From Nonomuraea turcica (GTDB taxonomy: Bacteria > Actinomycetota > Actinomycetes > Streptosporangiales > Streptosporangiaceae): DNA of 64,000 nt. A program made the position numbers and the translations under genes. The stretch spans positions 1 through 64,000 of the forward strand of contig NZ_JAUZQF010000014.1 of assembly GCF_030718205.1 (NCBI RefSeq). The letters are read 5' to 3'. The notes under the pieces were generated by a model. That model was not told the origin of the DNA. It made no database searches and saw nothing but the letters and a program-made list of their open reading frames with translations. Positions 38,224-47,797 of the stretch are shown in pieces (the first letter of the stretch is position 1; each line of letters begins with the position of its first letter).

Positions 38224-40962
38224 ATGGAGCCGCTGGAGTCGCTGCTCATCCTGCATGCGGGGGCGGCCATCTGCGCTCCCTGGCTGGCCCGCCGCATGGG
38301 CCGCGGCTCCTTGGCCCTGCTGGCGCTCGCTCCGGCGGCCGCCTTCGGCTACACCCTGTGGCTCGTCCCCGGGGCCGCCTCCGGCCACACCCCGAGCGGG
38401 CCGCAGGAGAGCCAGGGGACGAGCTGGGCGATGGGCATGGAGCTGTCGTTCCGGTTCGACGCGCTGGCGGTGCTGATGATGACGCTCGTCACCGGCGTCG
38501 GGGTGCTGGTGCTGGTCTACAGCGCGCGCTACTTCCCCGAGGGCGACGACGGGCTCGGGCGCTACGGCGCCGCCATGGTGGCCTTCGCCGGATCGATGCT
38601 GGGGCTGGTGACGGCCGACAACCTGCTCCTCCTGTACGTGTTCTGGGAGCTGACCACCGTCTTCTCCTACCTGCTGATCGGGTACGACCCGGAGAGCCGG
38701 ATGAGCCGCCAGGCGGCGATGAAGGCGCTGACCGTCACCACGTTCGGCGGCCTGGCCATGCTGGGCGGGCTCGTGCTCACCGGCCAGGCGGCGGGCACGT
38801 ACCGGATCTCCGCGCTCACCCCGGGAGACCTCGGCGCGGTCGCCGCCGTGCTGATCCTGACGGGGGCGCTGGCGAAGTCGGCGATCTTCCCCTTCAGCAT
38901 GTGGCTGCCGGCCGCCATGGCCGCGCCCACCCCCGTGTCGGCGTACCTGCACGCGGCCGCCATGGTGAAGGCAGGCGTCTACCTGGTGGCCAGGCTGGCC
39001 CCGGTGGCCGGCGACGTGCCGCTGTGGCGGGCGGTGGCGGTGCCGCTCGGCGTGCTCACGATGCTGCTGGGCGGCTGGCGGGCGCTGCGCGAGACGGATC
39101 TCAAACGGCTGCTGGCCTACGGCACGGTCAGCCAGCTGGGCTTTCTCATCGTGCTCTTCGGCTCGGGGGCCGCGCTGGCAGGGGCGGCCATGATGGCGGC
39201 GCACGGGCTGTTCAAGGCGGCGTTGTTCCTGGTGGTGGGCATCGTCGATCATGCGGCGGGCAGCCGGGAGACAGGCGAGCTCAGCGGGGTGGGGCGGGCG
39301 ATGCCGTGGGTGTGCGCGGTGGCGGTGCTGGCGGGGGCGTCCATGGCCGGGCTGCCGCCGCTGGCCGGTTTCGTCGGCAAGGAAGCCGCTCTGGAGGCGC
39401 TGCTGCACGACCCGATCGTGCTGGCGGGCGTGGTGGCGGGGTCGGCGTTGACGGCGGCGTACACGCTGCGCTTCCTGTGGGGCGCGTTCGCCGCCAAGCC
39501 GGGCGTGGCGGAGCGGCCGGTGCACCCGGTGCCCGCGGCCATGTTCGCGCCCACGGTGTTGCCGGCGGTGCTGGGCCTGGTGCTGGCGCCGCTGGCCGCC
39601 TGGTTCGGCACCTGGTACGGCGGCGGCCACCTGGCGCTGTGGAGCGCGCACGCCACACCTCTGCTGCTGTCGGCGGCGGCCCTGGCAGCGGGCGTGGCGC
39701 TGTTCCTGGCCAGGGAGCCGGTGGCCAGGGCGGGCGCGGCGCTGCACGTGTACGACACCGGTCAGCTGTTCTGGGCGCTCATCCGCCGCCTGGACCGCTT
39801 CGCCCTCCAGCTCACCGGCCTCATCCAGCGCGGCTCCGTGCCCGACTACCTGATGCTGACGCTGCTGGCCATGGTCGGCGTCGGCGTGTTCTCCCTCCTG
39901 CACGGCGGCGTGCTGCGCGTGGACCTGCCGGTCACCGGCTGGCAGCGGCCCGAGCAGCCGATCGTGGCCGTCCTGACGATCGCGGCGGCGGTGCTGGCGC
40001 TGTTCGCCCGCGCGTACGTCTTCCTGGCCGTCGTCGTGGGCTTCACCGGGTACGGCACGGCGCTGCTGTTCCTCGCGCACGGCTCGCCCGACCTGGCGCT
40101 CACCCAGTTCCTGGCCGAGACGGTCGCCCTGGTCCTGTTCGCGCTGGTGTTGCGGCGGCTGCCGATCGAGCCGGTCAAGGGCAGGCTGCCGATGCCGCTG
40201 CGCGCGGCGATCGGACTGGCCGTGGGCGTGATGGCCACGGGCGCCGCCGTGCTGGCGATGGACGCGCGCGGCACGGAGCCGGTCGGCGCGCTGATGGAGG
40301 CGGCGGCGGAGCAGGCGGGCATGCGCAACATCGTCGGTGCGCTGATCGTCGACATCCGCGCCTGGGACACCCTGGGCGAGAGCACGGTGCTGGTCGTGCT
40401 GACCCTGGGCCTGACCAGCATGGTGTTCCTGCGGCGCAGGTCGTACCGCATCGAGCCGGGCGAGCACCCGCCCGCCGAGCGCACGCACTGGCTGGCGGCC
40501 ACGCTGCCGCCGGGACAGCGGGTGATCGCGTTCGAGGTGACGGCCCGGCTGACGTTCCACACGGTGCTGGTGTTGTCGGTGTACCTGCTGTTCATCGGGC
40601 ACAGCGCGGTGGGCGGCGGGTTCGCGGGCGGCATCGTGGCCGGGCTGGCGATCATGGTGCGGTACCTGGCGGGCGGCCGCAACGAGCTGGCCACGGCGGT
40701 GCCGGTGCACGCGGGCGTGCTGATGGGGGTGGGGCTGACGCTGTCGGCGGGGACGGCGCTGGCCGGCCTGCTGTTCGGCTCGGCCGCTCTGGACATGCTG
40801 GCCGCCGACGTGAGCGTGCCGCTGATCGGGCACGTGCACGTGTCGACGGGCCTGCTGTTCGACCTCGGCGTGTACGTGTCGGTGATCGGCATGGTGCAGG
40901 ACATCCTGCGCGGCCTGGGCGCCGAGCTGGACCGGCAGATCGACGCCGGGGAGAACACGTGA
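38224..40962 (+). CDS. Mrp Na+/H+ antiporter subunit A (MnhA with fused MnhB domain)
   Basis: A protein of 912 residues with about 20 membrane helices. Complex-I-like antiporter core at about 120-430 (FWELTTVFSYLLIGYDPESRMSRQAAMKAL; KSAIFPFSMWLPAAMAAPTPVSAYLHAAAMVKAG). The MrpA C-terminal and MbhD/E-like parts follow (GSPDLALTQFLAETVALVLFAL), then MnhB from about 760 (VLSVYLLFIGHSAVGGGFAGG). The A-B fusion is common in actinobacteria. The complex exports Na+ for H+. Translation of subunit C overlaps its stop (GTGA). Confidence 0.93.
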   Translation: MEPLESLLILHAGAAICAPWLARRMGRGSLALLALAPAAAFGYTLWLVPGAASGHTPSGPQESQGTSWAMGMELSFRFDALAVLMMTLVTGVGVLVLVYSARYFPEGDDGLGRYGAAMVAFAGSMLGLVTADNLLLLYVFWELTTVFSYLLIGYDPESRMSRQAAMKALTVTTFGGLAMLGGLVLTGQAAGTYRISALTPGDLGAVAAVLILTGALAKSAIFPFSMWLPAAMAAPTPVSAYLHAAAMVKAGVYLVARLAPVAGDVPLWRAVAVPLGVLTMLLGGWRALRETDLKRLLAYGTVSQLGFLIVLFGSGAALAGAAMMAAHGLFKAALFLVVGIVDHAAGSRETGELSGVGRAMPWVCAVAVLAGASMAGLPPLAGFVGKEAALEALLHDPIVLAGVVAGSALTAAYTLRFLWGAFAAKPGVAERPVHPVPAAMFAPTVLPAVLGLVLAPLAAWFGTWYGGGHLALWSAHATPLLLSAAALAAGVALFLAREPVARAGAALHVYDTGQLFWALIRRLDRFALQLTGLIQRGSVPDYLMLTLLAMVGVGVFSLLHGGVLRVDLPVTGWQRPEQPIVAVLTIAAAVLALFARAYVFLAVVVGFTGYGTALLFLAHGSPDLALTQFLAETVALVLFALVLRRLPIEPVKGRLPMPLRAAIGLAVGVMATGAAVLAMDARGTEPVGALMEAAAEQAGMRNIVGALIVDIRAWDTLGESTVLVVLTLGLTSMVFLRRRSYRIEPGEHPPAERTHWLAATLPPGQRVIAFEVTARLTFHTVLVLSVYLLFIGHSAVGGGFAGGIVAGLAIMVRYLAGGRNELATAVPVHAGVLMGVGLTLSAGTALAGLLFGSAALDMLAADVSVPLIGHVHVSTGLLFDLGVYVSVIGMVQDILRGLGAELDRQIDAGENT

Positions 40963-41771
40963 CCGTGTCGCTGCTGCCCCTGGCGGCGTGCTGCGCGATG
41001 CTCGCGGCCGGGGTGACGCTGCTGCTCGAACGCAGCCTGGTACGGGTCCTGGCAGGCGTGATCATGCTGGGCAACGGGGTGAACCTGCTGATCGTGACCG
41101 CGGGCGGCGACGCCGGCGGCCCGCCCTTCACCGGGACCCAGGGCATGGCCGACCCGCTGCCGCAGGCCATGGTGCTGACCGCCATCGTGATCACCCTGGG
41201 CATGACGGCGTTCCTGCTGGCCCTGGTGCACCGCTCGTGGCAGCTCACCGGCAGCGACGAGGTCCAGGACGACACCGAGGACCGGCGGGTGCGGCTGCGG
41301 GCCCGGCGCGGCGAGCTGAGTGACGCCGTGCGCCGCCGCCAGGACGCCTACCGGCGGCTGGTCGCCGAGCAGCGGGCCGAGCTGGCACACCTGGAGGCCG
41401 AGCAGGCCGAGCGGGAGCGCCTGGAGGAGGCCGACCTGGAGCGGCGGATCTCCCGCGTGCACTCGGAGCTGGAGCGCTGGATGCGCGAGCACCGGGAGCT
41501 TGGGGTGTCGGAGGAGGAGATCCAGGGCCGCCTGGAGGCGGCCGGGCAGCGCGAGGAGGCCGCCGCCACGGACAACGTGCTGCGCATCGAGGAGCTGCGT
41601 GAGGAGCACGCGCGCCGGCGCGAGGCGCAGGCGGCCAGGGAGCGGGAGCTGCGCCGCAGGCTCAGGGCGCGCCAGCGGGAGGCGCTGCGGCAGATGCGGG
41701 CGGCCATCAGGGACGAGCGGACGCGCCAGGCGCTCGCACAGGACCCGGAGCTGGAGGGCGAGGACTCGTGA
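40959..41771 (+). CDS. Mrp antiporter subunit C (MnhC) with long charged coiled-coil tail
   Basis: The first 100 residues are a NuoK-like MnhC with three helices (GVIMLGNGVNLLIVTAGG; DPLPQAMVLTAIVITLGMTAFLLALV). From about 105 to 270 the protein continues as an Arg/Glu-rich helix with few breaks (EQRAELAHLEAEQAERERLE; RRREAQAARERELRRRLRAR). Family members are about 115 residues, so the tail more than doubles the length. Reading frame and base composition continue smoothly, and the stop overlaps subunit D (GTGA), so the extension looks genuine. Confidence 0.88.
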   Translation: MTVSLLPLAACCAMLAAGVTLLLERSLVRVLAGVIMLGNGVNLLIVTAGGDAGGPPFTGTQGMADPLPQAMVLTAIVITLGMTAFLLALVHRSWQLTGSDEVQDDTEDRRVRLRARRGELSDAVRRRQDAYRRLVAEQRAELAHLEAEQAERERLEEADLERRISRVHSELERWMREHRELGVSEEEIQGRLEAAGQREEAAATDNVLRIEELREEHARRREAQAARERELRRRLRARQREALRQMRAAIRDERTRQALAQDPELEGEDS

Positions 41772-43333
41772 CAGCGCACACGATCGAGAGCCTCGTCTGC
41801 GTGCCCGTGGTGCTGCCGCTGCTGGCGGCCGGGGTGAAGCTGGCCATCGGCGGGCGGCTGCGGCACCTGCAGTCGCTCATCAGCATCGTCACGCTCGGCG
41901 TGTCGCTCGTGGTGTCGGTGCTGCTGCTCGTAACGGTGGACGCGGGCGGCCCGCTGGTCACCGAGCTGGGCGGCTGGCCGTCGCCGGTCGGGATCTGCCT
42001 GGTCGCCGACCGGCTGTCGACGCTGCTACTGGTGGTGTCGTCGGCCGTGACGCTGTGCGTGATGGTGTACTCGGTGGCCAACGCCTACGACGTGCAGGAG
42101 CACGACGCACCGATGGCGATCTTCCATCCGGCGTTCCTGGTGATGGTGGCGGGGGTGGCCGACGCGTTCCTGTCGGGGGACCTGTTCAACCTGTTCGTGG
42201 CCTACGAGCTGCTGCTGAGCGGCTCGTACGTGCTGCTCACGTTCGGCGGCACCGAGTCCAGGATCCGGGCGGGCGCCACGTACACGCTGATGGCGCTGGT
42301 CTCGTCGATGGTGTTCCTCATGGCGCTGGCGATCACGTACGCGGCCACGGGGACGCTGTCGATGGCGCAGCTCGCGCTGCGGTTCACCATGCTGCCCGAG
42401 CAGGTGAAGCTGCTGGTGGAGCTCATGCTGCTGCTGGTGTTCGCGATCAAGGCGGCGATGTTCCCCATCTCGGCGTGGCTTCCGGACTCCTACCCGACCG
42501 CGCCCGCCCCGGCCACGGCCGTGTTCGCCGGGCTGCTCACCAAGGTCGGCGTGTACTCGCTCATCAGGCTGGAGGCGCTGCTGTTCCCCGGCGGACCGGT
42601 CTCGGTGCTGCTGATGTGGGTGGCGCTGGCCACGATGCTGTCGGGGGTGCTCGGCGCGGTCGCCCAGACCGACATCAAACGGATGTTGTCCTTCACCCTG
42701 GTCAGCCACATCGGGTACATGGTGTTCGGGGTGGCGCTGGCCACGGTGGCGGGCATGGCCGGCGCGATCTTCTACGTGGTGCACCACATCACCGTCCAGA
42801 CCGGGTTGTTCCTGGTGACCGGGCTGATCGAGCGGCGTACCGGCACGACGTCCGTGACCGGGCTCGGCGGCCTGATGAAGACGGCGCCGCTGATCGCCGT
42901 GTTGTTCTTCGTGCCCGCCATGAACCTGTCCGGCATCCCTCCGATGTCAGGCTTCCTGGGCAAGCTCATGCTGGTGCAGGCCGGCCTGGCCGACGGCGGG
43001 GCGCTGGCCCGCGTGCTGGTGACCGCGGGGCTGCTGACGAGCCTGCTCACCCTGTACGCGGTCGCCAAGACCTGGGGCAAGGCGTTCTGGCGCGCCCCGC
43101 GGGAGGCCAGGACGGGCACGGTGGTGGAGAGCGAGGAGGTCACCGGCCAGGAGCCCACGGTGACCACGACGACGTTGCCCGTGGCGCTGTCCGGCCCGGT
43201 GGCGGCGCTGGTGGCGCTCGGGCTGTCGTACACGGTGCTGGCCGGGCCGCTGTCGGCGCTGGCGCAGCGGGCGGCGGGGGAGCTGCTGGCGCGCGGCCCG
43301 TACATCGAGGCCGTGCTGGGGAGGGACCGGTGA
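41768..43333 (+). CDS. Mrp antiporter subunit D (MnhD)
   Basis: A protein of 521 residues with about 14 membrane helices, NuoN/M-like. Conserved segments are NLFVAYELLLSGSYVLLTFGG, IKAAMFPISAWLPDSYPTAPAPATAVFAGLLTKVGVYSLIR with the transport Lys, and DIKRMLSFTLVSHIGYMVFG. It forms a proton-channel module of the antiporter. GTG start overlaps the previous stop. Confidence 0.93.
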   Translation: MTAHTIESLVCVPVVLPLLAAGVKLAIGGRLRHLQSLISIVTLGVSLVVSVLLLVTVDAGGPLVTELGGWPSPVGICLVADRLSTLLLVVSSAVTLCVMVYSVANAYDVQEHDAPMAIFHPAFLVMVAGVADAFLSGDLFNLFVAYELLLSGSYVLLTFGGTESRIRAGATYTLMALVSSMVFLMALAITYAATGTLSMAQLALRFTMLPEQVKLLVELMLLLVFAIKAAMFPISAWLPDSYPTAPAPATAVFAGLLTKVGVYSLIRLEALLFPGGPVSVLLMWVALATMLSGVLGAVAQTDIKRMLSFTLVSHIGYMVFGVALATVAGMAGAIFYVVHHITVQTGLFLVTGLIERRTGTTSVTGLGGLMKTAPLIAVLFFVPAMNLSGIPPMSGFLGKLMLVQAGLADGGALARVLVTAGLLTSLLTLYAVAKTWGKAFWRAPREARTGTVVESEEVTGQEPTVTTTTLPVALSGPVAALVALGLSYTVLAGPLSALAQRAAGELLARGPYIEAVLGRDR

Positions 43334-43833
43334 AGGCGCGGCTGGCGCTGATCGCCTGGCTGGTGCTGGTGTGGATGACCCTGTGGGGCGACGTGTCGGC
43401 CGGCAACGTGCTGGGCGGGGTGGCGGTCGCGCTCGTGGTGACGTGGCTGCTGCCGCTGCCCATGCTCGACCCGGGCATCAGGGTCCGCCCGGTGGCGCTG
43501 GCGCGCTTCCTGGTGTGGTTCGGCTGGGACATGGTCGTCTCGACCGCGCGGGTGGTGATGTGGGTGTTCCGGCCGGGGCCGCCGCCGACCCTGTTGGTCC
43601 GCGTGCGGCTGCGCACGTCGTCGGACGCCATGATCACGATGATCATGGCGGCGCTGGCGAACGTGCCCGGCAGCATCATCGTGGAGGCGTACGTCGCGGA
43701 GCGGTGCCTCATGGTGCACGTGCTCGGCCTGCCCGGCGACGCCGCCGAGGCCGTCCGGGCCGAGGTGGCCGCGCTGGAGTCGCGCATCGTGGCGGCGTTC
43801 GGCACCGGGCGGGATCTGGAGGAACTGGGATGA
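43330..43833 (+). CDS. Mrp antiporter subunit E (MnhE)
   Basis: A protein of 167 residues. Two to three N-terminal helices (LIAWLVLVWMTLWGDVSAGNVLGG; FLVWFGWDMVVSTARVVMWV), then a cytosolic part with ANVPGSIIVEAY and MVHVLG, characteristic of MnhE. Both start and stop overlap neighbours. Confidence 0.92.
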   Translation: MKARLALIAWLVLVWMTLWGDVSAGNVLGGVAVALVVTWLLPLPMLDPGIRVRPVALARFLVWFGWDMVVSTARVVMWVFRPGPPPTLLVRVRLRTSSDAMITMIMAALANVPGSIIVEAYVAERCLMVHVLGLPGDAAEAVRAEVAALESRIVAAFGTGRDLEELG

Positions 43834-44090
43834 TGCCGGTGTACGTGGTGACGCTCGTCCTGCTCGGATGCGCGGCGGCGCTCACGCTCTACCGGGCGGC
43901 GCGCGGCCCGTCGATGCTGGACCGGGCGGTGGCGCTCGACACGATGACGGCACTGGCGATGTGCGGGGTCGGGGCGTTCGCCGTGGCCACGGACGACTAT
44001 GCGGACCTGCCCATCCTGCTGGTGCTGTCGCTGCTGGGGTTCGTCGGGTCGGTGTCGCTGGCCAGGTTCTTCTCGGGGAAGTCGCGGTGA
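43830..44090 (+). CDS. Mrp antiporter subunit F (MnhF)
   Basis: A protein of 86 residues with three helices. LTLYRAARGPSMLDRAVALDTMTALAM carries the conserved RGP-DR-V-D signature of MnhF. Confidence 0.92.
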   Translation: MMPVYVVTLVLLGCAAALTLYRAARGPSMLDRAVALDTMTALAMCGVGAFAVATDDYADLPILLVLSLLGFVGSVSLARFFSGKSR

Positions 44091-44440
44091 GCCCGCTCGA
44101 CGGGGCGGCCGCGGCCTGCCTGCTGCTCGGCGCGCTGCTGGCGTTGTCGGCCGGCGCCGGGCTCGTGCGCTTCCGCACCACCCTGGACCGCATGCACGCG
44201 GGCACGAAGCCGCAGGTGGCGGGGGTGCTGCTGGTGCTGCTCGCCATGTGGCTGCACCGGCCCACCTGGGCGACGGCGGGGCCGCTGCTGCTGGTGGGGG
44301 CCGCTCAGGTGGTCACCGTGGCGGTCGCGGCGTACATGGTGGCGCGGGCCGCCTACGCGCGTCAGTCGTCGCGGGACGACGGCGCCGCGGCGCCGCCCGA
44401 GGACGGGGACGGCACGGCGCTGCCGCCTGAGGACGGCTGA
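44087..44440 (+). CDS. Mrp antiporter subunit G (MnhG)
   Basis: A protein of 117 residues. FRTTLDRMHAGTKPQVAGVLLVLLAMW is the MnhG core (RFPD-Y-R-HA-TK-like). A hydrophilic tail rich in Pro, Glu, Asp follows (AAAPPEDGDGTALPPEDG). The last 79 bp overlap the opposite-strand membrane-protein gene. It ends the six-gene operon. Confidence 0.9.
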   Translation: MSPLDGAAAACLLLGALLALSAGAGLVRFRTTLDRMHAGTKPQVAGVLLVLLAMWLHRPTWATAGPLLLVGAAQVVTVAVAAYMVARAAYARQSSRDDGAAAPPEDGDGTALPPEDG

Positions 44441-44772
44441 TCGTCGGACCGGTTGAGCGCCGCCTGGGCGAACCACGTCCACAGGGCCAGCGCGGCGATG
44501 ACGCCGGCGGTGACCCAGGCCAGCGCAGGGCCGAAGAGGTAGTCGATCACGAGCATGGTGGCCGTGGTCATCGACACCGCCAGCGCGAGCGCGCCCAGGA
44601 TGCCGTAGAGGTTGGAGCGGCGTACCAGCGTCTCCTTGCGGCCCTGCCGGAACAGCACCCGGTGCTGCGCGGTCGGCGCGATGTAGCAGATCGACGCGAT
44701 GGCGGCGCTGACCAGCGCGTCCGCCCGCTCCTGCTCCATCTCCCGTTCCACGCGGCCTCCCGTCGTCTGCAC
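44362..44772 (-). CDS. Small membrane protein, 136 residues
   Basis: An N-terminal basic/acidic region (EREMEQERADALVSAAI) is followed by two hydrophobic helices (NLYGILGALALAVSMTTATMLVIDYLFG; WVTAGVIAALALWTWFAQAAL) and a Ser/Gly/Pro tail. No family recognised. I chose the GTG at 44772, with AAGGAGAG upstream. The tail is encoded antisense to the MnhG tail. It follows the molybdenum hydroxylase large-subunit gene by 29 bp and may belong to that operon. Confidence 0.6.
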   Translation of the reverse strand: MQTTGGRVEREMEQERADALVSAAIASICYIAPTAQHRVLFRQGRKETLVRRSNLYGILGALALAVSMTTATMLVIDYLFGPALAWVTAGVIAALALWTWFAQAALNRSDDQPSSGGSAVPSPSSGGAAAPSSRDD

Positions 44773-44801
44773 GAGAGACCTCTCCTTCCCTCCAAACCGG
44801 G

Positions 44802-46832
44802 TCAAAACCTTGGCACGAGGATCTTCGCCGGCGTAATGGGGAGGTCGCGGACGCGGTGGCCGGTGGCGTGGTGGACGGCGTTGCCGATGGCGGCCGCGGT
44901 GCCGACGATGCCGATCTCGCCGATGCCCTTGCTCCCCATCGGGTTGAGCCGCTCGTCCTGCTCCTCCAGCCAGACCGCCTCGATGCTCTCGACGTCGGCG
45001 CAGGCGGGCACGTGGTACTGCGCCAGGTCGCGCCGCAGGAAGCCGCCGAACTCCTCGTCGGTCTGCGTCTCCTCCATCAGCGCCATGCCCAGGCCCATCG
45101 TCATGCCGCCGATGAACTGCGACCTCGCCAGCTCGGCGTCCACGATGTGCCCGGCGGCGAACACGCCGAGCAGGCGTGACACCCGTACCTCACCGGTCAC
45201 CGCGCTGACCCGGACCTCGGCGAACTGGGCGCCGAAGGCGTGCCTGGCCAGCCGCGTGTCGGCGGCGACCTCCCCGGTGGTGTCGGCGCGGCCCTCCTTG
45301 CCGTTCTTCATCAGCTCCTCGCAGGCGCGCACGACGGCCGACCCCCACGAGGCCGTGCCCATCGAGCCGCCGGCGACCGGCGCGGTCGGCAGGTCGCTGT
45401 CGCCCAGCTCCACGTGCACCCGGTCGGGGGCGACGCCGAGCGTCTCGGCCGCGATCCTGGTCAGCGCGGTACGCGCGCCGGTGCCGATGTCGGTGGCGGC
45501 CACCTGAATGAGGAAGTCGCCGTCCTGCATCGTGGCCAGGGCCTGCGACGGCATGCGCCTGGCCGGGTAGGTGGAGGCGGCCACGCCGGTCCCGACCAGC
45601 CACTCTCCTTCCCGCCGGACGCCCGGAGCCGGGTCGCGCCGGTCCCAGCCGAAGCGGCGGGCGCCCTCGCGCAGGCAGGCGACCAGGTTGCGGGAGCTGA
45701 ACGGCAGGCCGCTGTCCGGCTCGGTCTGCGGGTCGTTGCGGATCCGCAGCTCGACGGGGTCGAGGCCGGCGGCGTAGGCCAGCTCGTCCATGGCGGATTC
45801 GAGCGCGTACATGCCGGGGCACTCGCCGGGGGCACGCATCCACGACGGGGTGGCCACGTCCAGCCGGACCAGCCGGTGCGCGGTCCGCAGCGCGGGCGCG
45901 GCGTACATGACGCGGGCCGGGGTCGCGGTCTGCTCGGCGAACTCCACAAGCGTGGAGCTCTGCTCGTACGCGACGTGCTCCAGCGCGGTCAGCCGCCCGT
46001 CGGCGTCCGCGCCCAATCGCAGCCGCTGGATCGTGGGGGTGCGGTAGCCGGTGACGTCGAACATCTGCTGCCTGGTCAGCGCGACCTTGACCGGCCGGCC
46101 CACGGCTCTGGCGGCCAGGGCGGCGAGTACGGCGTGCGGCCGGGTGGTGCCCTTGCTGCCGAAGCCGCCGCCGACGTGCCTGGAGACGACGCGGACGCGG
46201 TTCGGCGGCAGGCCGAGCGTCTTGGCGATGATGTCGCGGTCGATGGAGGCGCCTTGCGCCGAGTCGTAGACCAGCAGCCTGCCGTCGGCGGCCCACAGGG
46301 CGAGGGCGGCGTGCGGCTCCATCGGGTTGTTGTGCAGGACCGGGGTCGTGTACGTCACGTCGACCGTGGCCGCGGCCTCGGCCAGGCCCGCCTCGAGGTC
46401 GCCCTGCTCGGTGTCGGCGGGGTAGTCCGGGTTGACGACCTCCGGCCGGTAGAGGCCGGGGTGGTCGGCGCGCAGGCCGACGTCGTGGTCGGCGGGCTCG
46501 TAGGCGACGCGGACGGCGTCGGCGGCGGCGCGGGCGTTCTCGTAGGTGTCGGCGACCGCGGCGGCGATCAGCTGGCCGCGGTAGGCGACGTCGCGGCTCT
46601 GGAACAGGGCCAGCTCGGCGTCGGCGTCCTCGGCCAGCTCGGGCGGCTCCTCGACGGACAGCACGCTCAGCACGCCGGGCATGGCGAGCGCCCGGCTCAC
46701 GTCCACGTGGGTGATGCGGCCCTTGGCGATGCGCGACTGCACGGGATAGGCGTAGGTGACGCCTTCGACCGGGTATTCGGCGGCGTACGTGGCCAGCCCG
46801 GTGACCTTGACACGGCCCTCGACGCGGTTCAC
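44802..46832 (-). CDS. Molybdenum hydroxylase, molybdopterin-binding large subunit (XdhA/PaoC-like)
   Basis: A protein of 676 residues. An N-terminal Ald_Xan_dh domain (EGRVKVTGLATYAAEY) precedes the MoCoBD domains. VGGGFGSKG contacts the cofactor dithiolene, MRAPGECPGMYALE is the R-APGE motif, and GSKGIGEIGIVG near the end holds the catalytic Glu. Enzymes of this family hydroxylate purines, aldehydes or N-heterocycles. The start GTG/ATG overlaps the FAD-subunit stop. Substrate not deducible. Confidence 0.9.
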   Translation of the reverse strand: MNRVEGRVKVTGLATYAAEYPVEGVTYAYPVQSRIAKGRITHVDVSRALAMPGVLSVLSVEEPPELAEDADAELALFQSRDVAYRGQLIAAAVADTYENARAAADAVRVAYEPADHDVGLRADHPGLYRPEVVNPDYPADTEQGDLEAGLAEAAATVDVTYTTPVLHNNPMEPHAALALWAADGRLLVYDSAQGASIDRDIIAKTLGLPPNRVRVVSRHVGGGFGSKGTTRPHAVLAALAARAVGRPVKVALTRQQMFDVTGYRTPTIQRLRLGADADGRLTALEHVAYEQSSTLVEFAEQTATPARVMYAAPALRTAHRLVRLDVATPSWMRAPGECPGMYALESAMDELAYAAGLDPVELRIRNDPQTEPDSGLPFSSRNLVACLREGARRFGWDRRDPAPGVRREGEWLVGTGVAASTYPARRMPSQALATMQDGDFLIQVAATDIGTGARTALTRIAAETLGVAPDRVHVELGDSDLPTAPVAGGSMGTASWGSAVVRACEELMKNGKEGRADTTGEVAADTRLARHAFGAQFAEVRVSAVTGEVRVSRLLGVFAAGHIVDAELARSQFIGGMTMGLGMALMEETQTDEEFGGFLRRDLAQYHVPACADVESIEAVWLEEQDERLNPMGSKGIGEIGIVGTAAAIGNAVHHATGHRVRDLPITPAKILVPRF

Positions 46833-47797
46833 GGCGTGAGCTCCTCGAGCGTGCTGACGATGAGGTTGCGCGCCAGGGGGACCTTGAAGGCGTTGCGCGG
46901 CAGCGGGCGGGCCTGGGCGAGCTCAGCCTCGGCGGCGGCCAGGAACGCCGCGCCGGTGGCCGGGCCGCCGATGATCGCCTCCTCGGCGCGTTCGGCCCGC
47001 CAGGGCGCGTGGGCGACGCCGCCGAGCGCGATGCGGCAGCCGGCGACGATCCCGTCACGGACGTCCATGACGGCGGCGATGGACACGAGGGCGAAGGCGA
47101 ACGACGCGCGCTCGCGTACCTTGCGGTAGGCCGAGGCGCCGGGCGGCGGCGCGGGCAGCTCGACGGCGGTGATCAGGTCGCCGGGCTCCAGGACGGTGTC
47201 CTGTTCGGGCGCGTCGCCGGGCAGGCGGTGCAGGCCGGGCATCGGGATGATGCGGTCCCCGGCCGGCCCGGTGACGTGGACCTCGGCCTCCAGCGCGGCC
47301 AGCGCGACGGCCAGGTCGGAGGGGTGGGTGGCCACGCAGGCGTCCGAGCGGCCGAGCACGGCCAGGTTCGCGTGGTCGCCCTCGATCGCGGGGCAGCCGG
47401 AGCCGGGCCGGCGCTTGTTGCACGGCCTGCTCACGTCCTGGAAGTACGCGCATCGGGTGCGCTGCAGCAGGTTGCCGGCCACCGTCGCCATGTTGCGTAC
47501 CTGGCCGGAGGCGCCGCTGAGCACCGCTCGGGCCAGCATCGGATAGCGGGCGCGGACGAGCGGGTCGGCCGCCAGATCGCTGTTGCGTACCGCGGCGCCG
47601 ATCCGCAGCCGGTCGCGGATCTGCTCGATCGCGTCGAGCGGCAGGCGGCTGACGTCCACCAGGCGGTCGGGCTCGGCCACGCCGAGCCGCATGAGATCGA
47701 CCAGGTTGGTGCCGCCGCCCAGGTACATGGCGCCCGGCCGGAACCGGCGTACCGCGTCCGGCGGGCTGTCGGCGCGGGCGTACTCGAACGACCTCAC
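46829..47797 (-). CDS. Molybdenum hydroxylase, FAD-binding medium subunit
   Basis: A protein of 322 residues. FAD-binding: YLGGGTNLVDLMRLG and SGQVRNMATVAGNLLQRTRC. The additional CAYFQDVSRPCNKRRPGSGCPAIEG stretch is the Cys-rich, 4Fe-4S-binding insertion known from PaoB/HcrB-type subunits. The GTG at 47797 overlaps the 2Fe-2S subunit stop (GTGA). Confidence 0.9.
   Translation of the reverse strand: MRSFEYARADSPPDAVRRFRPGAMYLGGGTNLVDLMRLGVAEPDRLVDVSRLPLDAIEQIRDRLRIGAAVRNSDLAADPLVRARYPMLARAVLSGASGQVRNMATVAGNLLQRTRCAYFQDVSRPCNKRRPGSGCPAIEGDHANLAVLGRSDACVATHPSDLAVALAALEAEVHVTGPAGDRIIPMPGLHRLPGDAPEQDTVLEPGDLITAVELPAPPPGASAYRKVRERASFAFALVSIAAVMDVRDGIVAGCRIALGGVAHAPWRAERAEEAIIGGPATGAAFLAAAEAELAQARPLPRNAFKVPLARNLIVSTLEELTP

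Noticed and set aside
38358..41771. A long plus-strand frame overlapping Mrp subunit A
   Set aside because: Its last 271 codons are MnhC; the preceding part is a frame-shifted shadow of MnhA.
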